A stretch of DNA of 64,000 nucleotides from Magicicada septendecula (taxonomy: Eukaryota; Arthropoda; Insecta; Hemiptera; Cicadidae): NCBI GenBank assembly GCA_034769895.1, contig CM068373.1, positions 441,235,080-441,299,079 on the forward strand, in the 5' to 3' direction. The notes beneath the pieces are model-generated. The model was not told the origin of the DNA and did not search any database. It was given only the letters and a program-made list of their open reading frames with translations. The position numbers and the translations under genes were made by a program. Below are positions 10,200-20,632 of the stretch, piece by piece (the stretch's first letter is position 1; the number at the start of each line of letters is the position of its first letter).

Positions 10200-12309
10200 A
10201 AGTAAAGTCATGTAATCAGATTTGAGTAGGCCTAGAAAGCCGAATATGATTTTTAGAATATCCTGATACTTTAAATTATTATAAATAATGTAAATCACAA
10301 TATATAGTGAGTAATTACCAATTTTGTTATTATAATTAGGTATATAAGTCATTATAATTAATATTTTATATAAAATTTGTAAAGAAAACCAATGTTTAAA
10401 ATAATAGTATTTAACGACTGAACAAAAACCTATAGTGTGGGATACCGAAATGTTCAGATTGACAATTGCAGTTGAATGGTAATAATGGAAAGTAAATTAG
10501 AGCACAGACAGGGGAACAGTATTAATTATAAAGATTTACTAGTTTACAATCCTGTGGGCGTCATTAGGTAAACCAATTTTTCATACTCTCAAAACCCACA
10601 AAAGGACTCTTTTGCCGAAATCTACCGAAGTAGTACGGAAATTGGGAGAACTGATCAATCAGCAGTGATCATTAAGCATTCGAAGCCAATTTCGGACAGA
10701 GGTGAGAACACAGTCTATCAAAGAACACCAACGAGTAAGCCACGCCACTTGGGGAGACCAACAATGCAGAATTGAACTCGTACAGCTGACTGGAGTAATC
10801 GTAACCTCAAACGTGAAAGTAAGGTTAGATCGGGTGTAAACAAAACCGAGTTAATCTAATTTCTTGTGAATCTTTTTCGGAGTGTGGCACATAGGCTGTG
10901 ATTAAATTATTAATAAGTATTACAGTGCCATTGAGGAAAAGGGCACATCAAGCAAGTAGAGTGAATTTTAATTAAATAACATACTATAAAGCACTTAGAA
11001 ACATTCACTGACCCTTTGAACTTAAGAAAACACTGGAAACTTAATCACTTTAACAATTTTTAACAATGAACACTATTTAATATTTTAAGGATTTATTTTA
11101 ATGAATTAATTGTTTCTTATCAAAATATAACGCTTCCAATAAGCGAGATAACCCTACTTGGTACTGTTCACTTACGGATATAATCTGAACTTCATAATTT
11201 TATTTCAACTGTAGATTTAAGTAAATAACAATAGTTTATAACATCTTTTTATGTTTTGTTCTTCTTAATAGACATTTTCTAGACTATATTTTGGTCAAAA
11301 GAACCTTTATAAATGGACAATTTTCAAGATACAGTTTTCCATTTTAATGTTTTGTAACAAACTAATGATACCAATGTTATGACCCGAGATTGTCTCTCAG
11401 CTGGAGCAGTCAGTCTTATGAGTTCATTTGTTCTTAAAGTTTTAAGAAAGTTTCTAGAAATACCTAAATGATAATAAAAGCATGTTAAGGAAAACTAACC
11501 TGTGTTTGAACACTAATTAATAGTATTAGTGACCGTCTGGCCTTTACTTGAAACTCGGAATTGTACACCTTCACAAGTCATGTTGGCAGCAGTTATTATG
11601 GCGAGTTAGGCACTAAAATTTAAATATCCCAAGAAGAAAATAATTTAATTTGTGAGACCAACAGATCGTTTTGAATGTTGTAACAGTTTTGAGTGGATTA
11701 GCATTATTTAATCAAGAGGTAGAACTTGTAATTTTTTATAACCTGCAAGGGGTTTTCCGGTCAACACTGGATGGTATCCACCAGAAATTACTCTCAAACC
11801 AACCCTTCACAATTTTAATTTTCAAATTGAAATAAAGTAAGATCTTTGAAAAATTAATTAACAGTGCCTAACAATATTGAATTTTAATTTTTGTCTACCA
11901 CTCAAGGGTCAACATACAGATTTAACTGAAGGGGAATTTTATTATATTATAAATTTAAAAAGGGAGGAACTAGAATTACCATTGAGTTTAGAGTGTACCA
12001 GTAGGTATTTAGCAGAAAGATACCACAAATGAGGTAGGTCCATGGCTACTACGGTCTACAGAAAGACTACCGGAAAGAGTTGCTGCAACACAGGTAAATA
12101 TTTTTTTGTGAATTTTATTACACACACCATTGTTTATCTTGTAAATTTTCTAGAATCAACAGGTGGCGTGTAAACAGCAAGAGAAGTCAACCTTAACAAA
12201 ACTAAAAATAACTTATTCTGGAATCTTCCACAACTGGTGCTCAACAACTTAATCAACAACCATTAAACATAATATTTTCAACATAAAAAGATATACACAA
12301 AATAGAGTA
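10200..12309. other. Sequence with no recognised gene
   Basis: This is AT-rich sequence downstream of PLE-A2. No coding motif, RNA gene or clear repeat boundary was recognised. A segment near 12,020-12,092 ends in CAG followed by GTAAAT but has no supporting exon partner. Confidence 0.4.
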
Positions 12310-12751
12310 AAACGTCCAGAATTGATGCAATCAACAGGTGGATTTTAACCCATACGTACTAGTAATTTGGCACGTCGCACTCTTCATGCCAGAATGTAAA
12401 TTTATGCTGCAGCTTATGGCCTGGAATGGTGTTTTTGTACGACTGTCACTCTGGTACTTCTTAATGGCCACCAAGTAACAATTTATTTTGTGACAAACCA
12501 CGGGTTGAATAAACATAATACAATGTCACAGTGCTACTTCTTAATGTATTTATGTCACCACAAACTACTAGGATGAATAAATTGTTTGTACAAACATCAC
12601 ACTGGTACTCCTCAATTTCTGTTGTGACAAATTGCATGTTGAGTAAATATTTTTGCACAAATGACACACTGGTAGTTCTTAACGCCAGACTGTTACTTTA
12701 AGTTGTGACAAATAGACTGTTCAAGTAATTTTTTTCACAAATGTCACACTG
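12310..12751 (-). pseudogene. Decayed C2H2 finger tail beyond the premature stop
   Basis: Past the stop at 12752-12754 the minus strand still shows eroded finger units: QCDICEKN, then VSFVQKYLLNMQFVTT, then EEYQCDVCTNNL, all broken by frameshifts and missing Cys/His. The spacing matches the intact units upstream, so the array was once longer by about four or five fingers. Confidence 0.7.
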
Positions 12752-14137
12752 TTACTTCTTAATGCCAGAATGTATTCCTGTATGACGTTTCAAACTACTA
12801 CTATCAGAAAATGTTTTTGCACAAACATCACACTGATGCTTAATGCCAGCATGTAATTCTTTATGAATTTTCAAGTGATAAGACTGAGTGAATGGTTTTG
12901 CACAAACGTCACACTGGAACTTCTTGCTAGCATGTATTAATTTATGCTTTGACAAACTGCCTGCATGAATAAATTTTTTTTTACAAATGTGACATTGGTA
13001 CTTCCTAATGCCAGCATGTATTAATTTATGCTGTGACAAATTGAATGCTTGAGTAAATTTTTTTTCACAAATGTCACACTGGTATTTCTTAATGCCAGGA
13101 TGTATTTCTTTATGATGTGTCAAACTACGACTATCAGTAAATGTTTCTGCACAAACGTCACACTGGTACTTTATGCCAGCATGAATTAATTTATGTTTTG
13201 ACAAACTGCCTACATGAGTAAATGTTTTTGTACAAACATCACATTGGTACTTCCTAATGCCAGCATGTAATTCTTTATGAGCTTTTAAATAAGCCTGAGT
13301 GAATGTTTTCGCACAAATATCACATTTGTACTTTATGCCAGCATGAATTAATTTATGTTTTGACAAACTGCATGCATGATTAAATGTTTTTGTACAAACA
13401 TCACATTGGAACTTCTTATTGTCAGCATGTAAATCTTTATGAGTTTTCAAATAATAAGGCTGAGTGAATGTTTTTGCACAAATGTCACACTGGAACTTAA
13501 TGCCAGAATGCATTAATTTATGTTTTGACAAACCATGTGCTTGAGTAAAAGTTTTTGTACAAACGTCACATTGGTACTTCCTAATGCCAGAATGTATTAA
13601 TTTATGCTGTGACAAATTGAATGCTTGAGTAAATTTTTTCCCACAAATGTCACACCGGAACTTCTTGCCAGCATGTATTAATTTATGTTTTGACAAACTG
13701 CGTGCATGAATAAATGTTTTTGTACAAACTTCACATTGATACTTCCTAATTCCATCATGTATTACTTTATGCTGTGACAAATAGGCTGCTTGAGTAAATT
13801 TTTTTCCACAAATGTCACACTGGTGTTTCTTATTCCCAGCATGTATTTCTTTATGAGTTTTCAAATAAGCTGACGGAGTGAATGTTTTTGCACAAACGTC
13901 ACACTGGTCCTTCTTAATGCCAGAACGTTTTACTTTATAACATGTCAAACCAGCAGCCTGAGTAAATGTATCTGAACAAATATCATGGTGGACTTTATTT
14001 TTATGAACTGGTCTGCAATGCTTTAGTGAAGGAGGTGCATGTGATGAAATGGACTGATTCTGTACTGAACATTTTGTACGTTGTTCACACATCTGAGCAG
14101 AATTCACTTCTTCATCCATTGTTGTCAGTGGCTGTAA
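12752..14137 (-). CDS. C2H2 zinc-finger protein, terminal coding exon
   Basis: The exon begins at 14137 after a good acceptor (TTTGTTCCAG) in phase 0; an in-frame ATG lies at 14119 (MDEEVNSAQM). An acidic/Ser-rich stretch and one degenerate finger (HDICSDTF, second His lost) precede 14 complete C2H2 fingers of the form C-x2-C-x12-H-x3-H, e.g. CDVCTKTFTHVGSLSKHKLIH in pattern, joined by short linkers (AGIRKYQ, AGIKYQ) unlike the classic TGEKP. One finger (TQAYLKAH) is a residue short. Tandem C2H2 arrays usually bind DNA in the nucleus, so a transcription-factor role is likely, but no target can be inferred. The protein ends GIHSGIKK at a TAA that replaces the expected Tyr of KKYQC. Upstream exons probably lie at 30-59 kb. 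Confidence 0.85.
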   Translation of the reverse strand, partial: LQPLTTMDEEVNSAQMCEQRTKCSVQNQSISSHAPPSLKHCRPVHKNKVHHDICSDTFTQAAGLTCYKVKRSGIKKDQCDVCAKTFTPSAYLKTHKEIHAGNKKHQCDICGKKFTQAAYLSQHKVIHDGIRKYQCEVCTKTFIHARSLSKHKLIHAGKKFRCDICGKKFTQAFNLSQHKLIHSGIRKYQCDVCTKTFTQAHGLSKHKLMHSGIKFQCDICAKTFTQPYYLKTHKDLHADNKKFQCDVCTKTFNHACSLSKHKLIHAGIKYKCDICAKTFTQAYLKAHKELHAGIRKYQCDVCTKTFTHVGSLSKHKLIHAGIKYQCDVCAETFTDSRSLTHHKEIHPGIKKYQCDICEKKFTQAFNLSQHKLIHAGIRKYQCHICKKKFIHAGSLSKHKLIHASKKFQCDVCAKPFTQSYHLKIHKELHAGIKHQCDVCAKTFSDSSSLKRHTGIHSGIKK

Positions 14138-14453
14138 CTGGAACAAATGAGAACAGAATTGTCAATAGTAAATCATTTGTTATTACTAAACTGGATTTAC
14201 CAACATAATCAATCTACAAACCTCCTTTCAATCATGCTTCTCAGAATTAACTTTATCCATGTATTACTGTAGTACTCTTTACTGTATCTACTATTCACTG
14301 TAAGAAAAGTATACTGCAAATTATATGTATTTTCTCACGTATACTGAACATTTTTATTTCCAGATTTCCTTCCTAAAAACGTGGGTGAAAATAATACACG
14401 AATAATATAATTTACATGCTAAATTGTAGATCTGTACACATGTTGTCAGATTA
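14138..14453. other. Intron sequence upstream of the zinc-finger exon
   Basis: The segment lies between the splice acceptor at 14138 and the start of retrotransposon E1. Apart from the polypyrimidine tract next to the acceptor nothing was recognised. Confidence 0.5.
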
Positions 14454-15666
14454 TGTAACGAGGCAAAAGATAGGGGTTTTATAATTTAATGTTAACTACC
14501 TGCAGACAACCTTTGAGGTAATTTTTTTATTCACCCAGAGTGTACTTTTGGTCACCGACTATAGCTCCGTAACAGGTACGGTAAAGCACAGGAATGTTAA
14601 TTGTAAGAAGGGTGCGTATTTGTGCATACGAGCGCACGTGTATGTCGCCTTTTGCGACATAGAATTGACCACGAGACTGCAAGGCGGAACTGCCTTCAGT
14701 TATGTCAGGACAATTAAGGCGTCAACCAATTACGAAGGAGTATGGACCTGTTTCCGGTTGGAAATCAGTAGCCGGCGCCTTTGCAGAGAGACGCTACAGT
14801 CGACAAAAGATCTCGCAGTTGTGTAAATAGGGCTCGGGCAAATATACAGTCGGCCAACTAAATTATGACATAATTAATGTGAAACAGGAGTGAAAAATGG
14901 AATTGGAACCATATACAGCAGTGTTACAGTTTAAACCGTTTTACAACCTGATTTCGGAACGTTAAATAAATAGTGAAACAAGTGGTGGTGCAACAGCGGG
15001 GAGACATCTTCTAAATGGCTAAGTACCATTTATAATTCAATGACTAAACTTCAGAAATAGTTCATTTGGACGTTTAAAGGCAAAATTCAAATATAACAAT
15101 AAAATAAAGATATCTCTAAAATAAGAGGGGGTAAAAGATCTGTAAAGAATGAAAGTGTGAGCAAATGAGCAAATACTGGTATGTCAAATAAAAATAAAAG
15201 GTATACCGCTTAGTTGATTTAGTAAATTTTTGTTTTATAAAATGTTTAACGTATAATATTATAGAGTTTGATAAAGCAAAGAATTTGATGAAGTGTTAAG
15301 AGTTACAGGGAATAATTAACTTAAAATGAATATAAATAAAATGGGTTAATAGCGTAACCATGCGTTAAGTCAATTATTATCCCTAATTAACATCACCTAT
15401 CCCGTATGGAAAATTTCGCCTAACGAACCTGGTAAGTAGTTAAATTCAAAGAGGGGAAAGTAGTTAAATTCAAAGAGGGGAAAGTGTATTCAGGCTTCCA
15501 TATTTATCCTTTTAATAAAAAATATTGGTGGCGACCTGTAAGTAATCTTGGAGTCTTCTGTTTTGGTAAGTCAGGGTAAAGTGTAATCAGGGTGAGTGCG
15601 TAAAAAGATCGCACGAGGTAAGTAGAAGTCACGTAGGGGGGTTTGTAAAAAGTACATAATGTTACA
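14454..15666 (+). repeat. 5' LTR of E1
   Basis: The ~1.21 kb segment has TGTAAC...GTTACA ends, a length like the other LTRs here (1.0-1.24 kb). Its start resembles the start of the LTR at 23172 (TGTAACGGGGCAAAA). The last 260 bp recur at 20633-20869, where one copy of a 24-bp unit duplicated at 15437-15484 is found. AATAAA and four GTAAGT motifs lie in this 3' part. Confidence 0.6.
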
Positions 15667-15668
15667 AA

Positions 15669-15685
15669 TGGCGACCCTGCCAGGA
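15669..15685 (+). promoter_or_regulatory. Putative primer-binding site of E1
   Basis: TGGCGACCCTGCCAGGA begins two bases after the LTR end. It starts with TGG, as expected for a site complementary to a tRNA 3' CCA end. A second TGGCGACC lies inside the LTR at ~15529. Confidence 0.5.
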
Positions 15686-15895
15686 TAACTCAGATGAATT
15701 TATTCATATGGGTTTAGGCCTGATTTGAAGTACAAAACAGGTGGTGATAACAGGCGGTTTTTGTAATAGTAAAAATCACGAGATTTGTGATTAGAGGTTA
15801 AGACGTAAAATAATGTGAGTGAAAGTTATGAGATTTTGTTTAGGTAATAAATAAGTAATTAATTATTTGATTAAAGAATAATTCAATTCATAAAA

Positions 15896-16050
15896 ATGGA
15901 AAATACAGAAATTGAGGTAAATGTAACTGGCGTTAATGAGTCAGAAATTCAGTCAATGAACGAGGCAGCCATTATGAGCGGGCTGGAGGTTCATTCGACT
16001 CCAATAGTAATTCAAAACAGTAAATTAAACGAGTCAGATACTACAGATGA
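15896..16050 (+). pseudogene. E1 gag-like ORF, N-terminal fragment
   Basis: The frame begins MENTEIEVNVTGVNESEIQ and contains MSGLEVHSTP and LNESDTTDD. The E2 ORF at 45608 starts MENTTEYRVD and has MSSLDIHSTP and INESNNTDD at matching positions, so both encode the same type of gag N-terminus. The frame is interrupted at ~16050 by PLE-B sequence, which contributes the last ~10 residues before the stop. The gag-like sequence resumes at 18627. Confidence 0.75.
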
Positions 16051-16101
16051 TGACTCGGAACACTTAGTTTTTTATAAGTAAAAACGTAAAGTTTTACCTT
16101 A

Positions 16102-16145
16102 CAGCCTAAACCGGCTTTCACCTATAAAGGCTTCATCAGAGGCTG
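16102..16145 (-). ncRNA. Hammerhead ribozyme motif, PLE-B inverted copy
   Basis: The minus strand shows stem I CAGCCT/AGGCTG, CTGATGA, a stem II GCCT/AGGT, GAA, then A15.1-GCCGGT-U16.1 as a near-palindromic stem III, and H17 = T. An extra A sits between CTGATGA and stem II. The core is otherwise complete and matches the copy at 17709-17753. Confidence 0.7.
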
Positions 16146-17413
16146 TCGTTAGTAGCGCTGCTCGTCTTGTTGTTGGTGCCGAGATAGTGTTTCGAAAGAT
16201 TGAAGCTGTGTGTGTGTGGTGAGATGTGTTCGAATAATGCGTGCGATTTGAATTGTGTATGTTCGTTTAGGATGTCGTTTTTATTTGTTTTTGTGTGTTT
16301 GTATATTTCTAATTGTTCTAGAGTGTCTAGTTTTCGGCCTTTTGTGTGTACGTGTAGTATGTTCATGTTATTGTCGATGTTTTTATATGTGTGGTTTGCT
16401 TCAATGAGGTGGTTTGCGAAGGTAGATTCTGTAGTGGTGTGGAGTGCTTTTGTGTGTTCAATGTATCTCTGTTTGAAGCTACGTCCTGTCTGGCCTATGT
16501 AGAATTTACTGCAATTTGAACAATTTAGTTTATATACACCGGGTAGATCGAATTTGTTTTGTGCTTTGGGCATGCGTTTTGATAGTGTGTGTTCTGTTTT
16601 GTTAGTAGTTTTGTAAGCGATTCTGTATCCTGCTTTTTTGAATTTGTGGGCAATTTTTTCTGTTTGTTTGTTGATGTATGTTAGTGTTATGAATTTGTTG
16701 TTTTCTGTCTTTGTCTGTTGTTTGTTTTGTGTAGGAGTTTACTGACTATTGTTCTGTCATAACCGTTAGATTCTGCTAGATATTTTATCGTGTTTAGTTC
16801 GTCTTTGTAGTCTATTTCATCTAAGGGGATGTTGTTAAGTCTATGTATCATGGTTCTAAAAGCAGCTAGTTTGTGTTGTATTGGGTGATTGGAGGTGTTG
16901 TGTATTAGTGTGTCAGTTGTAGTTGGTTTTCTGTATATACTGAATTTGTGCCTGTGTTCTAGTTTTGTGATGGAGAGGTCTAAGAAGTTTATGGTATTGT
17001 TGTGTTCGTATTCGGCAGTGAAGGTTATGTTTTTATGTATTTTGTTTATGTGCGTTAGTAACTGTTCACATTGTCTTTTGTTTCCCCTGTATAGTATTAG
17101 AATGTCATCAACGTATCTGTGCCAATATAGTATTTTATGTGAGTGTCTGTCATTGTTTGTGAGTATTTTTGTTTTTTCTAAGTGTTGGAGGAAGACTTCT
17201 GCTAGAATGCTGGATATGGGGGAGCCCATGGGTAGGCCATCGTTCTGTGTGTAGTATTTATTGTTATAAGTAAAGTAGTTTTGTTTTGTGATAATGTTCA
17301 GAGTTTCTGTTATTTCATTGATAAGTTCGTCTGGTGTGTTGTTCTGTTTGAGTTTGTTTTGTAGGATGGTGATTGTTTCAGAGATGGGGATGTCTGTGTA
17401 CAGGTTTTTACTT
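16136..17413 (-). pseudogene. PLE-B RT C-terminal part and GIY-YIG endonuclease
   Basis: Reading from 17413 the frame is open without a start: YTDIPISETI, then GLPMGSPISSILAEVFLQHL, the catalytic RYVDDILILYRG, TINFLDLSITK and FSIYRKPTTTDTLIHNTSNH, to 16687. After a frameshift it continues in 16573-16136 with GVYKLNCSNCSKFYIGQTGR, which is the GIY-YIG nuclease core, and ends HYLGTNNKTSSATNDSL. Domain order and spacing match family A (4.9-6.4 kb). It is a 5'-truncated inverted copy. Confidence 0.85.
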
Positions 17414-17718
17414 ATAAACCACTACAGAATCTACCTTCGCAAACCACCTCATTGAAGCAAACCACACATAAAAACATCGACAATAACATGAACATACTAC
17501 ACGTACACACAAAAGGCCGAAAACTAGACACTCTAGAACAATTAGAAATATACAAACACACAAAAACAAATAAAAACGACATCCTAAACGAACATACACA
17601 ATTCAAATCGCACGCATTATTCGAACACATCTCACCACACACACACAGCTTCAATCTTTCGAAACACTATCTCAGCACCAACAACAAGACGAGCAGCGCT
17701 ACTAACGACAGCCTCTGA
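17414..17718 (+). pseudogene. PLE-B endonuclease C-terminal fragment
   Basis: This plus-strand piece encodes STFANHLIEANHT, NMNILHVHTKGRKLDTLEQL and ISPHTHSFNLSKHYLSTNN, matching the C-terminus on the minus strand at 16136-16450. It starts in mid-domain at the inversion point and lacks the catalytic GIY-YIG residues. It forms the 3' end that precedes the 5' ORF piece. Confidence 0.8.
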
Positions 17719-17753
17719 TGAAGCCTTCTATAGGTGAAAGCCGGTTTAGGCTG
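17709..17753 (+). ncRNA. Hammerhead ribozyme motif upstream of the PLE-B ORF
   Basis: Stem I is CAGCCT(17709-17714)/AGGCTG(17748-17753). CTGATGA is at 17715-17721, stem II GCCT(17723-17726)/AGGT(17732-17735), GAA at 17736-17738. A15.1 (17739) to U16.1 (17746) reads AGCCGGTT, a zero-loop palindromic stem III, and H17 is T17747. All core bases are present; one extra A (17722) separates CTGATGA from stem II. It sits ~90 nt before the PLE ATG at 17845, the position reported for PLE hammerheads. Cleavage would be expected just after 17747. Confidence 0.75.
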
Positions 17754-17844
17754 TAAGGTAAAACTTTACGTTTTTACTTATAAAAAACTAAGTGTTCCGA
17801 GTCGTCAATATTATAGTGATATTTAGTTAAGTAACGGACACGTC

Positions 17845-18626
17845 ATGGACAACGAAATCCAAGAATTTAACTCAGCAAGACGAGCCAACGTCCAAGCGTA
17901 CAAGTTCACAACTTTGAAGGTTAGAAAGATTGTAGCTCACATAAATTTCAACAAAACATGCATAAACAATTCACTAACACCTAAATATGCCCAAATCAAA
18001 ATTAAACATAACAACCAGGCCGCCCGAATAACACAAAACATCGCACAAAGAACATACATAAAAGAATCAATTAAACAACTATATAAGAAAAAAGACGCCC
18101 TTAATCGCAAAGCATTAACACTACACCTACATATCGCCAACACATACGGACACAATTACATGACTGAACTAATACATCACACAAATGAATGGACAAAAAA
18201 ACAAATACATAACATACAGACAAAACATGACAGAAAAATAAAAAACCTGACACCAATCAAAACAGATATAATTCCCTCGCACAAATTCTACCCACGTACA
18301 GTAAACCTCACGAACGTCACACTCACAAAAAACGAACAAACACTCCTTGATAAAGTCCTAAAACATAACATACATTACAAACATAACAACCAAACACTAA
18401 CAAAGCTCATAATTGACACAGAAACAAATATACAAAACACAGCACCAGAACATCAAGACACATTAAGACATAATATAAACAACACAATAGGAGTACATAA
18501 GACACCAGACAACAACAACCACAACTCAGAAATACACACAGCCATCAAACTGAGGGAAAAGGCACACAAACACAACATCACATTTGTAAAAGCTGACAAA
18601 GGCAACACGACTGTAATTATCCCCAT
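17845..18626 (+). pseudogene. PLE-B ORF, N-terminal ~260 residues
   Basis: The ATG at 17845 (GTCATGGACAACG) starts MDNEIQEFNSARRANVQ, then INFNKTCINNSLTPKYAQIK and FVKADKGNTTVII, the entry to the RT domain. It corresponds to family A 7500-8300 (e.g. IKCNKICLKNNIIPNYALIK). The PLE part stops at ~18626 and the open frame runs straight on into E1 gag-like sequence, giving one 434-codon chimeric frame. No RT catalytic residues are in this piece. The same start region occurs at 59875-59900. Confidence 0.8.
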
Positions 18627-19147
18627 AATTACTGATATTAATGCCGTAAGTGATAAACGTAAAAGTAATTTTAAAAAGCTAGGGGATAAAATAAATGAAA
18701 TGCAGGAAAATTTTAATAAAAGTGTAGATGACGCGATTAATAATATGAATAAACGAAACGAGAAAATAGAGTGGAGAATAGATACGGGTAAATTAAGTAC
18801 AAATGAAAATAACGAAGTAACAGACGACAATGGTGTCAATACAGGTGAGAATAATGGTGACATGATAACGAAAAATAACGAAGAAATAATTAACAAGGTA
18901 AGTGATAGTTATAAAAATGAATTAACAAGTAGTAGTGGTAAGATAGTTGAAAACGGGGTATTTAAAGGTGATACAGTGAAAGTTAATAGTGATGATGACA
19001 ATATAGAGATAGTAAGAGAGAGTGAGAGAATAATGGGAGTAGGGGGTTGTAAAGGGGTAGAAATAAGTGTTCATGAGTTAGAAAAGGAGTACGAAGAGTT
19101 ATTTTGTGGAAATGGGGCAGAGGGTAAATTTTCCCCGGGTTTATTGT
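18627..19147 (+). pseudogene. E1 gag-like coiled-coil segment
   Basis: After the PLE junction the frame reads KRKSNFKKLGDKINEMQENF, then NNMNKRNEKIEWRIDTGK and VHELEKEYEELFCGNGAEG, rich in K, E, N and heptad-like leucine/isoleucine spacing. The counterpart in E2 is the coiled-coil gag N-terminus at 44.7-45.6 kb. The segment ends at a stop at 19147. No capsid or nucleocapsid motif is seen. Confidence 0.55.
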
Positions 19148-19327
19148 GAACCAAGGTGTTCACTGGTGTTTTTGAAGGGCGAGAGTCCCTTAGTGGAAGA
19201 CGATGTGTCTTCAAATTGTCCCTTGAGTTTTTGTGGTGTTCCTGGAAGAGCCAGGAGGTGTTTTAATGTAGTAGTACCCTCTGCATGGAATGATAGAGAG
19301 AAAATAAGATGGGGCTGTGTAAGCGAT

Positions 19328-19382
<55 letters not shown>
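19328..19382 (+). repeat. (GA)n microsatellite
   Basis: About 26 GA dinucleotides in a row lie inside E1. Confidence 0.95.
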
Positions 19383-19384
<2 letters not shown>

Positions 19385-19463
19385 CAGTTGTTTGAGGTTA
19401 GTAGAAGTTATAAAGGGTTAGTTAAGAAGTTAAAATTGTTTATAAGAAGACGGAGTAGATTAT

Positions 19464-19817
19464 ATGAAAAACTTACCTTATGTAGAAATGAGTACCGTAG
19501 TAGTAGATGAATTTGATATTGAAGATAATACGCACTTACCTGGCGAAGAAACAATTGTAACAGCAGGTGAGAGTCATGATGAATTAATTACCTATTTAAT
19601 TGTGTCAAGAGATAACAAAGGAGACTTAGCCAAAAATACTGATGTAGACAGGTTTTATGATAGAATAATATGGATTAATCCAGAGGATTATTATTCTGGG
19701 GTAACGGAACAATTTAAAATATTGAATAGTTATTATAATAATAATACAAAAATGTACTTAATTAAAAATGATTTGTGCATACGTAAGACAAGATTATTGT
19801 TTGATGATGGAGGGTAA
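19464..19817 (+). CDS. Unrecognised 117-codon ORF at the 3' end of E1
   Basis: The ORF starts MKNLPYVEMSTVVVDEFDI, is acidic at first and contains YLIVSRDNKGDL and INPEDYYSGVTEQFKILNSY, ending RKTRLLFDDGG. No family was recognised. It lies in the position where pol's end or an accessory gene would be in E1. E2 has no obvious counterpart. It may be a fragment of a longer lost ORF rather than a real gene. Confidence 0.3.
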   Translation: MKNLPYVEMSTVVVDEFDIEDNTHLPGEETIVTAGESHDELITYLIVSRDNKGDLAKNTDVDRFYDRIIWINPEDYYSGVTEQFKILNSYYNNNTKMYLIKNDLCIRKTRLLFDDGG

Positions 19818-20483
19818 ATATTTATTGTTTATGAACATTTAATTATGTGAGTAGTGGTTTTGAAATGGACTGAATTATGAAATGATTTGTGGTAAACAAT
19901 AACAGATAATAATGCAGATTGTATATACTTTTGTGTTGATGTTAAATGTACTTATGTAGTAAGGTTAAGTATACTCAACTTTAATAATTGACAGTTGGTC
20001 ATTGTGAATTGTGTTAAAGTAATTAAAGCAATTTAATAATTAAAGTAAAATGTGTTTGATAAAATAGCTGAATTAATTTGAGATGAATCGAATAATTTAA
20101 AATGTTGTATAGATGAATTTTGGTAATAAATTTAAATGATTTTTCTGAGAGTTATACTTTATAATAAATAGTAAATGATTAAACATAAAATGTGTTTAGG
20201 CGTTAAGTCATATTGTTATTATAATGCATCAGAAGGTACATATGGTTATGTACGTTATATTTGTTGCGATAAATGTTTATAGTTTTGAGTTTATGACAGT
20301 AATCATGGTTTATTTGATTGAGTGTTGACCATATATCAGTATGAATTTTATAATGAAATTGATGTTTTAAGAATGAAATTAAATGAGTTTTAAAGAATTA
20401 TGACAAGCATAAGGTGTCTAGTTGAGTAGGATGTAATTAGGTATATATGTGAAACATGTATTATATATAATTTGAACATGTGA
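19818..20483 (+). other. E1 3' non-coding region
   Basis: Strongly C-poor, AT-rich sequence with no open frame. The strand skew is the mirror image of the E2 3' region, as expected for elements in opposite orientation. Confidence 0.5.
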
Positions 20484-20575
20484 TTCCCCACTTTCGGGCG
20501 GTCACGGCCTCACCGAACCCTGACCGTGGAATTGGCTCATCTTTAACCGGCTATGGTCAGGGCACATTACATTAC
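20484..20575 (+). repeat. Conserved gypsy 3' motif, copy A
   Basis: The motif contains TTTCGGGCGGTCACG, then ACCGTGGAATTGGCT and GGCTATGGTCA. Two related copies in E2 (40,200-40,315 and 39,140-39,215, both minus) keep the same order, so this is a shared 3' feature of these retroelements. Its function is unknown. Confidence 0.55.
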
Positions 20576-20632
20576 GCACTGCCTAAGTCTGGCTATAGAT
20601 TGTTATCATTGTAAAGGTGAATTTAGAAATTA

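Larger units (their letters stand above)
16051..18626. mobile_element. Rearranged Penelope-like element B insertion in E1
   Basis: The block has three pieces: a minus-strand RT-to-3'-end piece (16051-17413), a plus-strand 3' end (17414-17825) and a plus-strand 5' ORF piece (17845-18626). The same terminal sequence (TTTTTACTTATAA) appears at the outer left edge, at the inner junction near 17405 and at ~17770. A 3' end placed in front of a 5' end is the partial tandem ('pseudo-LTR') arrangement known for Penelope-like elements. Both flanks read into E1 gag. Confidence 0.8.

Noticed and set aside
14548-14826. GC-richer 92-codon ORF, first considered a promoter or 5' exon of the zinc-finger gene
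   Set aside because: It lies inside the E1 5' LTR (TGTAAC...GTTACA, ATTA duplication) and is better explained as LTR U3/R sequence.
16200-18155. Several long Val/Cys/Phe-rich ORFs opposite the PLE-B coding strand
   Set aside because: They are antisense shadows of the A-rich PLE coding sequence and lack starts or motifs of their own.
19106-19510. 134-codon ORF with an (ER)n tract
   Set aside because: The tract is translation of a (GA)n microsatellite inside E1; the frame has no family motif.
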